A stretch of 14,149 bases of DNA, from contig JBFKUL010000058.1 in assembly GCA_041635755.1 (NCBI GenBank), positions 1-14,149 on the forward strand, in the 5' to 3' direction. Positions within the stretch are counted from its first letter, which is position 1. Each line of letters opens with the position of its first letter. Below are positions 1 through 9,525 of this stretch, one piece after another. Origin of the DNA: JBFKUL01 sp041635755 (GTDB lineage Bacteria; Pseudomonadota; Gammaproteobacteria; Burkholderiales; SG8-39). The translations under genes and the position numbers were made by a program. The notes under the pieces were generated by a model. That model ran no database searches, was not told the origin of the DNA, and worked only from the letters and a program-made list of their open reading frames with translations.

Positions 1-1262
1 CCCCGGGTAACCAGATCGTCGACCAGCACCCCGAGATAAGCCTCGTCCCGCCGAGGGCACCAGGGTCCTTCGCCGCGTACCTGCAAGCCCGCGTTAATCC
101 CGGCCAATAGGCCCTGGGCCGCAGCCTCTTCGTACCCGGTGGTGCCGTTGATCTGGCCGGCGAAGAACAGCCCGGCGACCGACTTGGTCTCAAGCGACGA
201 GCGCAAACCACGGGGGTCGAAGTAGTCATACTCGATGGCGTAACCGGGTCGAAGGATATGGGCGTGCTCCAGGCCGCGAATCGAGCGCACCAACGCAAGC
301 TGGACGTCGAACGGGAGGCTGGTCGAGATGCCGTTCGGGTAGATCTCGTGGGTCGTCAGACCTTCGGGTTCGAGGAAGATCTGATGGCTCGTCTTGCCAG
401 CGAAGCGATGGATTTTGTCCTCAATCGAAGGGCAGTATCGTGGCCCAACGCCCTGAATGACCCCGGTGAACATCGGCGATCGGTCCAAACCCGAGCGGAT
501 AATTTCGTGAGTGCGCTCGTTGGTCTGCCCGATCCAGCACGGCAGTTGCTTGGGATGCATCTCCCGGCGGCCGACGAACGAGAACACGGGCTCGGGCGAG
601 TCGCCTGGCTGCAAATCGAGAACGGAGAAATCGATCGTTCGGCCATCAAGCCGAGGCGGCGTTCCGGTTTTCAAGCGCCCGACCGGCAACTCCATCTCGC
701 GCAGCCGCGCGGCAAGCGTAACGGACGCTGGGTCCCCCGCGCGTCCAGCCTGGTAGCGCTCGAGTCCGACGTGAACCAACCCGGAAAGGAACGTCCCTGT
801 GGTCAGGACCACCGCGCGGCCGTGAAATCGTACTCCGAGCTGCGTCACGACGCCGCAGGCGCGGGCGCCCTCAAGCAGAATATCGTCGACCGCCTGCTGA
901 AAGAGCGTGAGGTGGGGCTGACCCTCTAGCCGCGAGCGTATTGCTTTGCGGTACAGCAAGCGATCTGCTTGTGCACGGGTCGCTCGAACCGCCGGCCCTT
1001 TTGACAAGTTCAGGGTGCGGAACTGGATCCCCGCCTCATCGGTGGCAAGCGCCATGGCGCCCCCAAGCGCATCGACTTCCTTGACGAGATGGCCCTTGCC
1101 GATACCCCCGACCGAGGGGTTGCACGACATCTGGCCCAGGGTGTCGATGTTGTGCGTCAGGAGCAGCGTTTCGCACCCCATGCGCGCAGCAGCAAGTGCC
1201 GCCTCGGTGCCGGCATGGCCGCCGCCGACTACGATGACGTCAAATTCGTCCGGAAAGTGCAT
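1..1262 (-). CDS. mnmG: tRNA uridine-5-carboxymethylaminomethyl(34) synthesis enzyme MnmG (GidA), 3' end cut off by the window
   Basis: MnmG is the FAD- and folate-dependent partner of MnmE in making the cmnm5/mnm5 group on U34 of tRNAs reading split codon boxes; it acts in the cytosol. The reading frame is open from the window edge to the ATG at 1262 and gives 420 residues of a protein usually about 630 long. Residues 9-18 hold the dinucleotide-binding glycine motif VIVVGGGHAG, residues 47-62 the family signature CNPSVGGIGKGHLVKE, residues 273-283 GPRYCPSIEDK, and around 370-390 AGQINGTTGYEEAAAQG. The match to E. coli MnmG is nearly colinear from residue 1, which fixes the start although I see no clear ribosome-binding site. 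It is transcribed away from the parS-bearing gap. In relatives it is followed by rsmG, parA and parB, which would lie beyond position 1. Confidence 0.97.
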   Translation of the reverse strand, partial: MHFPDEFDVIVVGGGHAGTEAALAAARMGCETLLLTHNIDTLGQMSCNPSVGGIGKGHLVKEVDALGGAMALATDEAGIQFRTLNLSKGPAVRATRAQADRLLYRKAIRSRLEGQPHLTLFQQAVDDILLEGARACGVVTQLGVRFHGRAVVLTTGTFLSGLVHVGLERYQAGRAGDPASVTLAARLREMELPVGRLKTGTPPRLDGRTIDFSVLDLQPGDSPEPVFSFVGRREMHPKQLPCWIGQTNERTHEIIRSGLDRSPMFTGVIQGVGPRYCPSIEDKIHRFAGKTSHQIFLEPEGLTTHEIYPNGISTSLPFDVQLALVRSIRGLEHAHILRPGYAIEYDYFDPRGLRSSLETKSVAGLFFAGQINGTTGYEEAAAQGLLAGINAGLQVRGEGPWCPRRDEAYLGVLVDDLVTR

Positions 1263-1321
1263 ATGCAGCGTTCAGCGCCGCAAACAAGGGGAGGCGTTGC
1301 GGAGGCGCAATGATACGGCAA

Positions 1322-1337
1322 CGTTCCACGTGAAACT
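1322..1337. promoter_or_regulatory. parS-like ParB binding site, copy 1 (imperfect)
   Basis: The sequence CGTTCCACGTGAAACT agrees with the parS consensus TGTTCCACGTGAAACA at 14 of 16 positions; only the two outermost bases differ. The CACGTG core and both inner arms are intact. It lies 42 bases centre to centre from the perfect copy, upstream of mnmG, a usual location for parS. A second site in the same gap makes chance unlikely. Its lower match suggests weaker ParB binding. Confidence 0.8.
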
Positions 1338-1363
1338 AGGCAATGCGCGTGCGCGCGGACCAG

Positions 1364-1379
1364 TGTTCCACGTGAAACA
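1364..1379. promoter_or_regulatory. parS chromosome partition site, copy 2 (perfect)
   Basis: The sequence TGTTCCACGTGAAACA is an exact match to the parS 16-mer used by ParB/Spo0J proteins, and the flanking G and C at 1363 and 1380 extend the inverted symmetry to 18 bases. ParB loads here and spreads, guiding segregation of the new origins and loading SMC. The location next to mnmG, about 12 kb from dnaA, is typical of bacterial origin domains. parA and parB themselves are not in the window. Confidence 0.95.
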
Positions 1380-1391
1380 CGCCTTGAGGCG

Positions 1392-1420
1392 TTGCCGTGA
1401 CAGGGCAGGCATGCTATACT
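1392..1420 (+). promoter_or_regulatory. sigma70 promoter for the GNAT-nitrilase operon
   Basis: TTGCCG at 1392-1397 and TATACT at 1415-1420 are separated by 17 bases, and TG at 1412-1413 gives an extended -10 element. The next gene starts at 1454, so a 5' leader of roughly 25-30 bases would follow. The perfect parS site ends 12 bases upstream of the -35, so ParB bound or spreading there could affect this promoter; that part is inference. Confidence 0.7.
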
Positions 1421-1453
1421 GCAGCAAAATAACTCATTGTTTTAAAAGAAATT

Positions 1454-2113
1454 ATGGCTGAGTTGGTCAAGGTTCGTCATGCCCGAGAGGAGGATATCCC
1501 GGCGCTCATGGAAATCCAGTCCCGCGTATATCCGACAATCAGCGGCTGGAGCGATACGCAGCTAAAAAGCCAGCTTGCCCGGTTCCCTGAGGGGCAGCTC
1601 GTGGCATGTGTAGGCGAGCGAGTAGTGGGTGCGGCCAGTTCACTGATCATCAAGTGGGACGACTTCGGTGTACACCACACTTGGCGCGCAGTCACTGGTA
1701 GCGGGACTTTCGAAACGCACGATCCGAGCGGCCGCACGCTGTACGGGGCCGAAGTGTTCGTCGATCCGACCTTGCGTCGCGCGGGTATCGGCAAGAAGCT
1801 CTACCAGGGGCGCCGGCACATCTGCCGCGCACTGAACTTGCGGCGCATCATGGCTTGCGGACGAATGCCGAACTACCACCGCTATGCAGGCCAGATGACA
1901 CCACAGCTCTATGCCATGCGTGTCCTCTGGGGTGATATCAAGGACCCGGTGATGCTGTTTCAGTTGCGCGAAGGCTTTCAGTTCTGCGGCGTGATCGAAG
2001 GCTATCTGCCCTCCGACTCCGAGTCCTGTGGCAATGCAACCATCATCGTCTGGCTGAACGAGCGCTACAAGCCCGACCAACCGACAACGATTCCAAAAGG
2101 ACCCCTACTATGA
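1454..2113 (+). CDS. GNAT family N-acetyltransferase, RimI-like, split partner of a class 12 nitrilase
   Basis: This 219-residue protein is a GNAT acetyltransferase: residues 99-120 form the acetyl-CoA binding strand and helix, with the pyrophosphate-binding loop RRAGIG at 108-113 (R/Q-x-x-G-x-G/A pattern). The N-terminal part (VRHAREEDIPALMEIQ) is the usual GNAT start. The substrate is unknown. In many bacteria, for example Bacillus YhcX, a domain of this kind is fused in front of a nitrilase domain; here the two are separate genes with an ATGA overlap, so the proteins probably act on the same pathway or associate. The ATG at 1454 fits the domain start, with only a weak purine-rich stretch (AAAAGAA) before it. 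A good sigma70 promoter lies upstream. Residues 141-219 continue past the core fold and probably pack against the hydrolase. Confidence 0.88.
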   Translation: MAELVKVRHAREEDIPALMEIQSRVYPTISGWSDTQLKSQLARFPEGQLVACVGERVVGAASSLIIKWDDFGVHHTWRAVTGSGTFETHDPSGRTLYGAEVFVDPTLRRAGIGKKLYQGRRHICRALNLRRIMACGRMPNYHRYAGQMTPQLYAMRVLWGDIKDPVMLFQLREGFQFCGVIEGYLPSDSESCGNATIIVWLNERYKPDQPTTIPKGPLL

Positions 2114-3006
2114 AAGTACGCGTTGCCGCGATCCAGTACATGCTGCGGCCGATCTCAGGGTGGGACGAATTCGAGCGTCAGGTGCATTACGTGCTCAGCG
2201 CCGCGGGCGACTACAAACCGAATTTCGTCGTGCTTCCCGAAATCTTCACCACGCAGCTGATGTCGTTTCTTCCCGAGCGCGACGTGCGCTCCGCGGTGCG
2301 AGCGCTCGATCAGTTCACCGAGCGCTACAAGGCGCTGATGCGCAAGCACGCGATGCAGTACGGCTTCTACCTGATCGGCGGCACGCACCCGACGATACGC
2401 GGGAGCGAGTTGTTGAACACCGCGTACTTGTTCTCGCCACACGGCGAGATCTATACGCAGGACAAGACCCACCGCACGCGCTGGGAGCGCGAACGCTGGG
2501 AAACCGCTGCTGGCCAGAATCTAAATCTGTTCGAAACCGAGTTCGGCGACATCGCCATCCTGGTCTGCTACGACATGGAGTTCCCGGAGCTCGCGCGCAA
2601 GGTCTGCGAGGCGGGCGCCGATCTCCTGTTCTGTCCGTCGAGTACCGACGACCGCCAGGGCTTCTGGCGCGTACGCTACTGCTGCCACGCGCGTGCCATC
2701 GAGAACCAGGTCTACGTGGTGATGACCAGCACGGTCGGCAATCTGCCTGTCGAGGGACTCGGTTTGCACTACGGTCAGGCGTGCATCATGACGCCGTCCG
2801 ACTTCCCGTTCGCCCGCGACGGCATCGCGGCAGAGGGCATCGTCAACACCGAACAGATCGTGATCGCCGATCTCGAGCTCGAACTGCTCTTCGCGAATCG
2901 CCTGAACGGCACGACGATTCCGCTTTACGACAAGCGACGCGACGTCTACGAGTCGCCCGTCGCAGTCACCAAGACCGCGCCAGTGCGAGAACCGGTGGAA
3001 ACCTGA
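2110..3006 (+). CDS. carbon-nitrogen hydrolase of the nitrilase superfamily (RimI-associated, class 12 type)
   Basis: The 298-residue product has the complete nitrilase-superfamily triad: Glu44 in VLPEIF, Lys119 in TQDKTHRTRWE and Cys153 in LVCYDMEFPE. Such enzymes hydrolyse amides or nitriles through a cysteine thioester; the substrate here is not predictable. The sequence resembles the subgroup often fused to an N-terminal RimI domain. The start codon lies inside the end of the preceding gene (ATGA at 2110-2113), with AAGGA at about 2097-2101 as ribosome-binding site eight bases ahead, so translation is coupled. An intrinsic terminator follows 17 bases after the stop. There is no signal peptide, so it is cytosolic. 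Sure of the family, not of the reaction. Confidence 0.92.
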   Translation: MKVRVAAIQYMLRPISGWDEFERQVHYVLSAAGDYKPNFVVLPEIFTTQLMSFLPERDVRSAVRALDQFTERYKALMRKHAMQYGFYLIGGTHPTIRGSELLNTAYLFSPHGEIYTQDKTHRTRWERERWETAAGQNLNLFETEFGDIAILVCYDMEFPELARKVCEAGADLLFCPSSTDDRQGFWRVRYCCHARAIENQVYVVMTSTVGNLPVEGLGLHYGQACIMTPSDFPFARDGIAAEGIVNTEQIVIADLELELLFANRLNGTTIPLYDKRRDVYESPVAVTKTAPVREPVET

Positions 3007-3022
3007 GGCGAGGTCGCACGCC

Positions 3023-3045
3023 GGCCGCTCAGGCGGCCACTTTTT
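3023..3045 (+). terminator. intrinsic terminator of the GNAT-nitrilase operon
   Basis: GGCCGC at 3023-3028 pairs with GCGGCC at 3033-3038 around the loop TCAG, and five T follow at 3041-3045 after AC. The T run is on the plus strand only, so it ends the rightward operon. The hairpin overlaps the last codons of the convergent aminotransferase gene; that gene's stop codon (TCA on the plus strand, 3029-3031) sits in the loop. Confidence 0.7.
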
Positions 3046-4362
3046 GACCGAGCGTCACATCGAGCGCGCGCCCGAGCTTCTCGACCAGTTCGTCGAGCTG
3101 CGAGGTATCGAGGATGAATGGCGGCGCGAGCAGCACGTGGTCACCCTGCACGCCGTCGATCGTGCCGCCCATCGGGTAGCACAGCAGTCCGGCCTTGAGC
3201 GCTTCCTTCTTGAGTCGCGCGTGAGTGCGCAGCTTCGGGTCGAGCGGCCTCTTGCTCGAGCGGTCCGCGACCAGCTCGATGCCCCAGAACAGGCCGCGCC
3301 CGCGAATGTCGCCCACGTTTGGATGCGCACCAAAGGCCGAGCGCAGCTTGCGCTCCAGCTGCGCACCGAGCGGCCGCACTTGCGAGAGCACACCGCCCTC
3401 GTGCAGGCGGTGCTGCACCGCGAGCGCCCCGGCGCAGGCCGCTGCATGACCGAGATAGGTGTGCCCGTGCTGAAAGAAGCCGCTCCCGCCGACGATCGCG
3501 TCGAATACTTTCTTCGATGTCAGCGTCGCGCCGACCGGCTGGTAGCCGGCGCCCAGTCCCTTGGCCACGCACAGCAGGTCGGGAACGATACCCTCGTCCT
3601 CGTACGCGAACAGCTTGCCGGTGCGGCCCATACCGCACATGACCTCGTCTAGGATCAACAGCACGCCGTAACGGTCGCAGATCTCGCGCACCCGCTTGAA
3701 GTAGCCAGGGACCGGCGCTACCGCACCGAGCGTCGCGCCGACTACGGTCTCGGCGACGAACGCGATGACCCGATCCTCTCCAAGCTGCTTGATCTCCGAT
3801 TCAAGCTCGCGTGCGAGCCGCTCTCCATACTGCGCATCGTCCTCGCCCGGCTCCCGCCCGCGATACGCATAGCAGGGCGATACATGGGTGACATTGATTA
3901 GCAACGGCTCGAACTGCTTGCGGCGCCACTGGTTGCCACCGACGGCCAACGCGCCCAAGGTGTTGCCGTGGTAGCTCTGACGCCGCGCGATCACGAAGCG
4001 TCGCTGGGTTTGACCGCGCTCGACGTGGTACTGCCGCGCCAGCTTGAGCGCTGCCTCGACTGCCTCCGAGCCCCCTGAAACGAAGTAGACCTTGTCGAAA
4101 GCGCCATGCGAATGCCCCACGAGCACTTCCGCAAGTGCCTCCATCGGCTGGTTACTGAAGAACGACGTGTGCGCGAACGGCAGTTTGTCGAGCTGCGCCT
4201 TGATCGCCGCGATCACCTCGCGATCCGAGTGTCCCAGACAAGACACTGCCGCGCCGCCCGAGGCGTCCAAGTAGCGCTTGCCCTCACGGTCGATGAGGTA
4301 CGGCCCGTCGCCGCGTACGGCAACCGGATAGGTGTCACGCGGGTTACGATGAAATACGGCTG

Positions 4363-4366
<4 letters not shown>
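3029..4366 (-). CDS. class III (fold type I) pyridoxal-phosphate aminotransferase
   Basis: The 445-residue product is an omega- or aspartate-type class III aminotransferase. Visible PLP site elements are SGGSEAVEAALKLARQY (97-113), SYHGNT (131-136), the cofactor-N1 aspartate Asp240 in LILDEVMCGMGRTG, the Schiff-base lysine Lys269 in CVAKGLGAGYQPVGA, and Thr303 in HGHTYLGH for phosphate binding. The start at 4366 overlaps the pckG stop as ATGA (4363-4366) and has AGAGAGGAA upstream; the frame stays open further upstream to 4474, but that would run inside pckG and add an Arg/Ala-rich stretch foreign to the family. It resembles uncharacterised YhxA-like members; amino donor and acceptor cannot be read from the sequence. 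Coupling to PEP carboxykinase hints at a role near oxaloacetate, pyruvate or amino acid catabolism. Confidence 0.93.
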
Positions 4367-6201
<1,835 letters not shown>

Positions 6202-6302
6202 CGACACGACTCCGCTTAAAGAGGGGAGGCCGGGCCCGAGAAGCGACCTAGACCCGTTGTTTTCTTGATTTTTCAGCTTGTGGCAAATTTTACCATTCGC
6301 CA

Positions 6303-7070
6303 TCAGGGCATAGTTGCCACCAGGAACAATCGGCGAAACGGATAAAGCGTGCTGCCGTCTGTCTCCCTCGGATACGCGAACGCAACGCGACTGCGGTACT
6401 CCGATTCGAACGCGCTCCGCAGCGGCACCGGCAGCGCGTCGAGCAGCGGCACCAGTAGTGTCGAGCGCGTCCAGTCTGCGACCGGATTCTCTCCCGCCAG
6501 TACCTGCAGGTACTCGGTTTCCCAGATATCCATCCGGCTCGCGCGTGCAGCGAGCAACGTACGATAGTGTGCCGGCGCGAGTACCGGCCAATGCCGGACG
6601 ACGTGCGCCAGATGCTCGTGAAACGTAGATTCCCTAGCAAGTTCGGCGGCGATGCTGTGCGACGCGGCCGCAAAGTTGCGCGGCATCTGTACCGCCAGCA
6701 CACCGCCTGGCAATAGCGTGTCGAGCAAACGCGGAAAAAGCACTTCATGTCGGTCGATCCAATGCAGCGCGGCGTTCGAGAACACCAGATCGAAATGCTC
6801 CGTCGGCCGCCAGGACTGGAGATCGGCGATTTGCCAGTCGATCTCGCGCCGGCGCACCCGAGCGGCGGCAAGCATTTCAGCTGAATTGTCGTAGCCCGAG
6901 ATGCTGGCGCCGGGCCAACGCTCGGCCAGCAAGAGCGTAGCGTTTCCGCTGCCGCACCCGAGGTCGGCGATGCGGCTGGGGCGCTCGAGTGAAATGCGCG
7001 CCAGCAGATCCGTGGCCGGGCGCAGGCGCGCGTCCGCGAAGACCTCATAGCGTTTCGGGTCCCAGGGCAT
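6303..7070 (-). CDS. tam: trans-aconitate 2-methyltransferase (Tam)
   Basis: Tam uses S-adenosylmethionine to methylate trans-aconitate, a spontaneous by-product of cis-aconitate that inhibits aconitase. The 255-residue length matches the E. coli enzyme (252). The SAM motif I is DLGCGSGN at residues 36-43, the acidic second motif GYDNSAEM at 59-66, the family-typical SNAALHWIDRH at 98-108, and PGGVLAVQMPRN at 121-132. The ATG at 7070 (MPWDPKRYEVF) starts two bases after the stop of the AbrB-like gene and lacks a clear ribosome-binding site, so it probably depends on translational coupling. The frame is open upstream to 7538, but that part is antisense-like sequence within the neighbouring gene. 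A related methyltransferase with another small acid substrate cannot be excluded. Confidence 0.88.
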   Translation of the reverse strand: MPWDPKRYEVFADARLRPATDLLARISLERPSRIADLGCGSGNATLLLAERWPGASISGYDNSAEMLAAARVRRREIDWQIADLQSWRPTEHFDLVFSNAALHWIDRHEVLFPRLLDTLLPGGVLAVQMPRNFAAASHSIAAELARESTFHEHLAHVVRHWPVLAPAHYRTLLAARASRMDIWETEYLQVLAGENPVADWTRSTLLVPLLDALPVPLRSAFESEYRSRVAFAYPRETDGSTLYPFRRLFLVATMP

Positions 7071-7072
7071 CG

Positions 7073-8131
7073 TCAGGCGCGCGCGCGGCGCAAGGCCAGC
7101 GATCGTGCCACGCGAAATGCCGCGCCGGTCGTGGTCGTCAGCACGATCACGCGCGTGACATGCGCCGCCGTAACCAGCGGTACCCCGAGCTGCAGCACCT
7201 TGGCGGTGATGCACATCTCCGCAATGCCCCCAGGCGCAGTGGCGAGCACCACCGTCGGCAACGGCAGGCCCAAAGCGATCGCGAGCAGTGCCCCTGCGGT
7301 GCCTGCGAGTGCGATCGCAATCAGAATGCTTGCCGCAGCGCCGGCGACGAAACCGGGCACCCGCTTCAGAAACCGCTGCTCGAAGCGCGAACCAAGCGCG
7401 CATCCGAGCAGGACCTGGCCCGCGTTGGAGACGGCGCCCGGCATCGAGGAAAACGGAATCTCTGCCGTGGTCAGCGCGATAACCGCGAACAGCGGCCCGA
7501 GCATGAAGGGATTGGGCAGACGCGCAAGCTTCACGCACCCCCCGGCCGCCGCAGCAAGCGCAAGCAGCAACAGCAGACGCGGCGTATCGAGCGCGGTCCT
7601 GGCGGGCTCGAACGCGTGCGCCCCCTGGGTACCGGAATAAGTCAACGCGAACGGAACCACGATCACCACAATGAGAATGCGCAGTGATTGTGCGAGCGCA
7701 ACGCGGTCGACCTTGGCGCCGAAGCGCTCACCGAGCACCGCCATCTCGGTCGCGCCCCCCGGGACGCTGGCAAAGAATGCCGTAGTGCGGTCGGTGCCAG
7801 TGGCGCGACTCAGAATCCAGCCACCGACCCATCCCAGCGCGATGGCAAGCAGCGCTGCGAACAGCAGCAAGTGCCAGAATGAAATTACTTCTCGTGCCAC
7901 CGCCGGCGTGAAGTAAAGGCCGAGCGCCGTGCCGATGACCACCTGTCCCACCTGCCGCCCCGCAAACGGCGCCCGCAACTGCGCGCCCGCGAAGTTGCAC
8001 AGTGCCATGAGCACCAGCGGACCGATCATCCAGGGCAGCGGGATGCTCATGAAGGCGAACAGTGCGCCACCTGCCGTGCACAGCAGCAGGCTAAGGGCGG
8101 GGTTGACCCACGTTTCGCGCGCCGCCCTCAT
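7073..8131 (-). CDS. AbrB-family inner membrane protein (Gneg_AbrB duplication type)
   Basis: A 352-residue, very hydrophobic protein built of two homologous halves. Repeat pairs are visible: PLPWMIGPL (31-39) with LPNPFMLGPL (205-214), GQVVIGTALGLYF (62-74) with GQVLLGCALGSRF (238-250), and SVPGGATEM (122-130) with TAPGGIAEM (298-306). About eight to ten membrane segments are likely. The family is often labelled 'ammonia monooxygenase' or 'AbrB regulator' in databases, but this protein has neither an enzyme active site nor a DNA-binding fold; it looks like a transporter or membrane scaffold of unknown substrate. It is unrelated to Bacillus AbrB. The ATG at 8131 overlaps the mnmE stop as ATGA (8128-8131); the open frame upstream to 8419 lies within mnmE and is Arg-rich, so I reject it. 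Confidence 0.88.
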   Translation of the reverse strand: MRAARETWVNPALSLLLCTAGGALFAFMSIPLPWMIGPLVLMALCNFAGAQLRAPFAGRQVGQVVIGTALGLYFTPAVAREVISFWHLLLFAALLAIALGWVGGWILSRATGTDRTTAFFASVPGGATEMAVLGERFGAKVDRVALAQSLRILIVVIVVPFALTYSGTQGAHAFEPARTALDTPRLLLLLALAAAAGGCVKLARLPNPFMLGPLFAVIALTTAEIPFSSMPGAVSNAGQVLLGCALGSRFEQRFLKRVPGFVAGAAASILIAIALAGTAGALLAIALGLPLPTVVLATAPGGIAEMCITAKVLQLGVPLVTAAHVTRVIVLTTTTGAAFRVARSLALRRARA

Positions 8132-9525
8132 TTGCCGATGCAAAAACGCGAGAAGATCTCGCCCAGCAGGTCGTCCGCAGTGAACTCGCCAGTGATCTCG
8201 GACAGCGCGCGCTGCGCCATGCGCAGTTCCTCGGCAAAAAATTCCCATTGTGCTTGAGCGCGGCCTGCAGCCTCCAGATGATCGCGGGCGCTCTTCAGGG
8301 CGCGCAAGTGTCGCTCGCGCGCCAAGAACACGGATTCCCCGTTTGCTCGCCAGCCGGCCGCCTCGAGCAGCGCGCGCCGGAGTTCGGCGATGCCCGCGCC
8401 GGTTTTCGCTGATAGCCAAACTTCGGTCACTGCGCCGGGGCGCAGCGCCGGCGCCGCGTCCGGCAGCAGATCGATCTTGTTGTAAACGTCAATGCGCGAT
8501 CCCTGCGCCGGCAGGCGTTCAAGCAGCGCGCGATCGTCCGGGCCGATCCCGGCGGCCGCATCGAACACCATGAGCACGGCGTCGGCGCGCTCGACTTCAC
8601 GCCAGGTCCGCTCCACGCCCAAGCGCTCGACTTCATCTCGCGCCTCGCGCAGCCCGGCGGTGTCGATCACCACGATCGGCACGCCTTCAATCTGAATTGC
8701 CTCGCGCAGCGCGTCCCGGGTGGTGCCCGGAATCGGTGTCACGATCGCGCGCTCTTCGCCCGCCAGCCGGTTAAGCAGGCTTGATTTACCGACGTTCGGT
8801 CGCCCGGCGAGGACGACATGAATGCCGGTGCGCAGCAAACTGCCCTGTTTGCTGCGCGCAAGCACGTCGTCTAGCGCCCGGCACGCGTGCGCGAGCCGGG
8901 CCGCGGCGTCCTCGCGGTGCAGGGTATCCACCTCCTCGTCCGGAAAGTCGAGCATCGCTTCAGTGAGCGCCCGCAACTGCGTCAGCTCCTCGACCAGCAC
9001 CCGGATGGCGCGCGAGAATTCTCCTTCAAGCGACCGAGCGGCTGAGCGCGCGGCCTCTCGACTCGCCGCGTCGATCAGGTCAGCGACGGCCTCCGCCTGA
9101 GCGAGATCGAGCTTGCCTTCCAGGAACGCGCGTCGGGTGAATTCTCCGGGCTCGGCGAGGCGCGCACCGGCATCGAGGCATGCGGCGAGCACGCTATGCA
9201 ACACGATCGGCCCACCATGGCCCTGCAACTCGAGCACAGGCTCGCCGGTATAGGAATTCGGAGCTGGGAAGTAAAGCGCTACCCCGTCATCAAGCGTCGC
9301 ACCCGTGGCGTCGCGAAACCGGCAGCGGGTGGCATGGCGCGGCGCAGGCAGCCGGCCAAGCAGCGCGCGCGCGATGTTCGGGACCGTTGCACCCGAAAGG
9401 CGCACTACACCGATGCCGCTGCGCCCCGGCGGGGTGGCGAGCGCGGCAATCGTGTCGCGCGCGCTCGTCTCGCGTGTGGATTCGGGGTTCGGGCCGCGCG
9501 AGGCGCCCCGTTCAGCGCTTGGCAT
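8128..9525 (-). CDS. mnmE: tRNA modification GTPase MnmE (TrmE)
   Basis: MnmE is the GTPase half of the MnmE-MnmG complex that modifies U34. The 465 residues cover the N-terminal folate-binding domain (DTIAALATPPGRSGIGVVRLSG at 24-45, with EPGEFTRRAFLEGKLDLAQAEA near 125-146), the helical domain, and the inserted G domain: P-loop GRPNVGKS at 241-248, GTTRD at 267-271, DTAGLRE at 288-294, NKID at 349-352 and SAK at 372-374. The C-terminal CIGK, whose cysteine is conserved in the family, is present. The first 22 residues exceed the usual N-terminus and overlap the yidC 3' end by 14 bases; no other ATG, GTG or TTG start was clearly better, so the start is less certain than the identity. It is coupled to the downstream AbrB-like gene. 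Confidence 0.97.
   Translation of the reverse strand: MPSAERGASRGPNPESTRETSARDTIAALATPPGRSGIGVVRLSGATVPNIARALLGRLPAPRHATRCRFRDATGATLDDGVALYFPAPNSYTGEPVLELQGHGGPIVLHSVLAACLDAGARLAEPGEFTRRAFLEGKLDLAQAEAVADLIDAASREAARSAARSLEGEFSRAIRVLVEELTQLRALTEAMLDFPDEEVDTLHREDAAARLAHACRALDDVLARSKQGSLLRTGIHVVLAGRPNVGKSSLLNRLAGEERAIVTPIPGTTRDALREAIQIEGVPIVVIDTAGLREARDEVERLGVERTWREVERADAVLMVFDAAAGIGPDDRALLERLPAQGSRIDVYNKIDLLPDAAPALRPGAVTEVWLSAKTGAGIAELRRALLEAAGWRANGESVFLARERHLRALKSARDHLEAAGRAQAQWEFFAEELRMAQRALSEITGEFTADDLLGEIFSRFCIGK

Noticed and set aside
258..929. A 223-residue plus-strand open frame
   Set aside because: It lies antisense to mnmG, which has complete family motifs in the opposite strand.
2160..3047. 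A 295-residue Arg-rich frame in the same direction as the nitrilase gene
   Set aside because: It is a shifted frame of the nitrilase; composition is Arg/Ala/His-heavy with no domain, while the true frame has the Glu-Lys-Cys triad.
6202..6302. Search for a pckG promoter or tam terminator in the 101-base gap
   Set aside because: TTGCCA and TAAAAT are present on the minus strand but not at usable spacing or order, and no hairpin with a T run is seen; left unassigned.
8922..8936. DnaA-like 9-mers inside mnmE (GTATCCACC near 8923 and TGTGGATTC near 9475)
   Set aside because: Each has two mismatches, they are isolated and lie in conserved coding sequence; expected by chance.
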